A stretch of 63,817 nt of DNA from Thiospirillum jenense (GTDB lineage: Bacteria; Pseudomonadota; Gammaproteobacteria; Chromatiales; Chromatiaceae), in assembly GCF_014145225.1 (NCBI RefSeq), contig NZ_JABVCQ010000018.1, positions 1 through 63,817 of the forward strand, written 5' to 3'. Every line of letters begins with the position of its first letter. Within the stretch, counting starts at the first letter, position 1. The notes beneath the pieces are model-generated. The model was not told the DNA's origin. It was given only the letters and a program-made list of their open reading frames with translations, and did no database searches. Shown here piece after piece: positions 62,398 to 63,817 of this stretch. The translations under genes and the position numbers were made by a program.

Positions 62398-63817
62398 TTA
62401 ATTAACCATTCCCGCCCGATACGCCCCCATCGCCGCCGTTTTAATCTCTTCCGCCACCAATGGAAAAGTAGATAAAATGTGCGCGAATTCCAATTCCGTT
62501 AAGCCATACAAATGCGCAATTAACCCATCTAATTCAGCGCGCAGCGCTACTCGTTTAGTTGAATCAATCACGCCGTCACGATGCGAGTGCAAACCCACCG
62601 CTTCCGCTAATGAATCAAACTCGGGCGTGGTGCAAATCAATTGCGCTGCGCGAGTGACAATCGGATTAAATACGGGATCGGCGGCGGTGAGGCGGGGAAT
62701 TGGAATTTGATAAATATAAAACATGTTCAGATTTTGCGATACCTTTTGGCGAATACTGCTATCAATAACAAAGCTATTCATCAAAGCAACAAGAAATAAC
62801 AAAATATTAGCATCGTTTGGCTGAGTAGAAACTATTAAAGAATTGCCCGCAAAAGCTAAATTGGGCAGCAATGTTGATATTAATGACCGCTCGTTTGTAT
62901 TGGCTGCAACAGCGCGAAATCCCAACCGATAATTCTGATACGCTAATTGCTGCCCACTATCTTCACCCCGCCCAATTAAATCCGCCCGCGCCTCTTGTTC
63001 ATCTAACCAATATCTCGGCGGCGCCCATTGGTGGGTGAATTGATGAATCATTTTGCCTTCAAATAATGGCAACCGCCCCACACCCGCTGCCGTTTTAAAT
63101 AAATAATTATCGTTAGTCATATCAAATTCACGAGTCAACCGCAGATTCCATAGCAACCGCCCCGCGCCCGCTGCCGTTTTGAATAAATGACTATCATTCG
63201 TCATGTGAAATTCATTCGTTAAACGCAGATTCCATTTGCCATCAATCGTCTCACCCAATAACGGGAATTGCAGCAATTTTTCGGCAATTTGCACATCCAA
63301 TGCACTTTTGAATTCCATCACCGACTGCGAATCGGGCGACAAGCGGCGGATCAATTCCACTGATAATAATAAATCCGTTGATGACGGAAACGCCGCTAGT
63401 TCATTCACCTGATGACGCATAAACGCCGCTGGAAATTGCCGCGTTGATTGCCCTTTTTCAAACGTCAATACCACAAACTTAAAACTACGATGCACGTTTT
63501 CAAAGATTTCATTACGGTTTTCAAAACAAAACAAGCCCGTCACGTCGCATTGACCGAATAATAAATCCCGCAAGCCTTTCGCACCCAAATCCGTATAAAT
63601 CCCCGACGGAATCACAATTCCACACTCGCCACCCGGCCGCAATAAATTGACGCATTGTTCAGTAAATAATTTATACAGGTTAATATCGCTCCCCGTCTTT
63701 TTTCCATTCACCACTGCCGATTGAAAACTGAACTGCGGCGCGGCGCGAAACCACGCCGATTGATGCGGAAAATGCGACGCATAATCCAACCAATCAACGC
63801 GAATTTCCTGATCTGCC
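62398..63817 (-). CDS. C-terminal part of an adenine methyltransferase / restriction enzyme (Eco57I/type IIG-like)
   Basis: The frame is open to the window edge, so the N-terminus is missing; about 473 residues are seen. They cover the end of the methyltransferase fold (LYKLFTEQCVNLLRPGGECGI, IPSGIYTDLGAKGLRDLLF) and a target-recognition region (FEGKMIHQFTHQWAPPRYW, LDGLIAHLYGLTELEFAHIL). A 28-residue unit starting WNLRLT is present twice in tandem (63068-63235). The protein would methylate, and perhaps cleave, DNA. It may belong to a larger defence locus outside the window. Confidence 0.75.
   Translation of the reverse strand, partial: ADQEIRVDWLDYASHFPHQSAWFRAAPQFSFQSAVVNGKKTGSDINLYKLFTEQCVNLLRPGGECGIVIPSGIYTDLGAKGLRDLLFGQCDVTGLFCFENRNEIFENVHRSFKFVVLTFEKGQSTRQFPAAFMRHQVNELAAFPSSTDLLLSVELIRRLSPDSQSVMEFKSALDVQIAEKLLQFPLLGETIDGKWNLRLTNEFHMTNDSHLFKTAAGAGRLLWNLRLTREFDMTNDNYLFKTAAGVGRLPLFEGKMIHQFTHQWAPPRYWLDEQEARADLIGRGEDSGQQLAYQNYRLGFRAVAANTNERSLISTLLPNLAFAGNSLIVSTQPNDANILLFLVALMNSFVIDSSIRQKVSQNLNMFYIYQIPIPRLTAADPVFNPIVTRAAQLICTTPEFDSLAEAVGLHSHRDGVIDSTKRVALRAELDGLIAHLYGLTELEFAHILSTFPLVAEEIKTAAMGAYRAGMVN
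63068..63235 (-). repeat. 84-bp tandem duplication inside the methyltransferase/restriction gene
   Basis: Two in-frame units of 84 bases encode WNLRLTNEFHMTNDSHLF... and WNLRLTREFDMTNDNYLF..., each ending in a GxGRL turn. Six of 28 residues differ, so the duplication is not brand new. It lies just before the FEGKMIHQ segment. Confidence 0.85.

Noticed and set aside
1-63817. CRISPR array or prophage
   Set aside because: I saw no regularly spaced direct repeats and no phage structural, integrase or lysis genes.

Overview
The window is chromosomal DNA of a gammaproteobacterium. The strongest evidence is the run map | rpsB-tsf-pyrH-frr-uppS-cdsA-dxr-rseP-bamA-skp-lpxD-fabZ-lpxA-lpxB-rnhB, which is the classic gammaproteobacterial order with map divergent. 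FolE2-type GTP cyclohydrolase, a split glycine decarboxylase (GcvPB), NhaD antiporters and Uma2/DUF29 genes would fit a Chromatiales/Thiotrichales-like sulfur bacterium. That placement is inference, and no 16S gene is present to settle it.

Layout. 1-0.7 kb: the tail of a PepSY-like protein and a decayed IS66 transposase. 0.7-17.1 kb: a guanidinium-exporter-type SMR gene, map, then the translation / isoprenoid / outer-membrane biogenesis / lipid A superoperon. 17.2-20.6 kb: smpB divergent from two tandem nhaD genes. 20.6-26.1 kb, minus strand: dnaQ, a small unknown gene and serA-pheA-hisC-tyrA (serine and aromatic amino acid synthesis, mostly overlapping stop/start). A tRNA-Ser(GGA) follows at 26.4 kb. 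26.6-34.2 kb: envelope and signalling genes (DUF4124 protein, a coiled-coil membrane protein, an L,D-transpeptidase, a REC-GGDEF-EAL protein with a dead GGDEF site, and pilD). 34.5-39.3 kb: ispA, folE2 and sdhCDA without sdhB. 39.3-49.6 kb: a Sel1 protein, an inositol-phosphatase family enzyme, recG, cobS, mfd and a sulfotransferase.

49.6-57.8 kb is the most unusual part: a tight minus-strand series dgkA - moaB - moeA - membrane protein - ParA-like membrane ATPase - SPOR protein - PP2C phosphatase with an Ig-like domain - Ser/Thr kinase with zinc ribbon and FHA-like tail - ridA. The five middle-to-late genes look like a dedicated envelope-linked phosphorylation module. The ParA-like protein has lost the lysines of its Walker A motif.

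57.9-63.8 kb is accessory DNA: Uma2 genes (one truncated duplicate), DUF29, an orphan gcvPB, an orphan toxin-tip/immunity-like pair, a MITE-like element with perfect 14-bp inverted ends, and the C-terminal part of an adenine methyltransferase/restriction protein carrying an internal 28-residue tandem duplication. Four copies of a 26-bp palindromic repeat are scattered through the window.

Two further general observations stand out. Three genes (recG most convincingly, also cdsA and the toxin-tip gene) seem to start at ATT, each 7 bases after a Shine-Dalgarno sequence. The palindrome CAATTG is strongly over-represented in AT-richer codon-use patches that alternate, within single genes, with GC-rich patches. 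All functional calls come from reading motifs by eye; no database search was possible.
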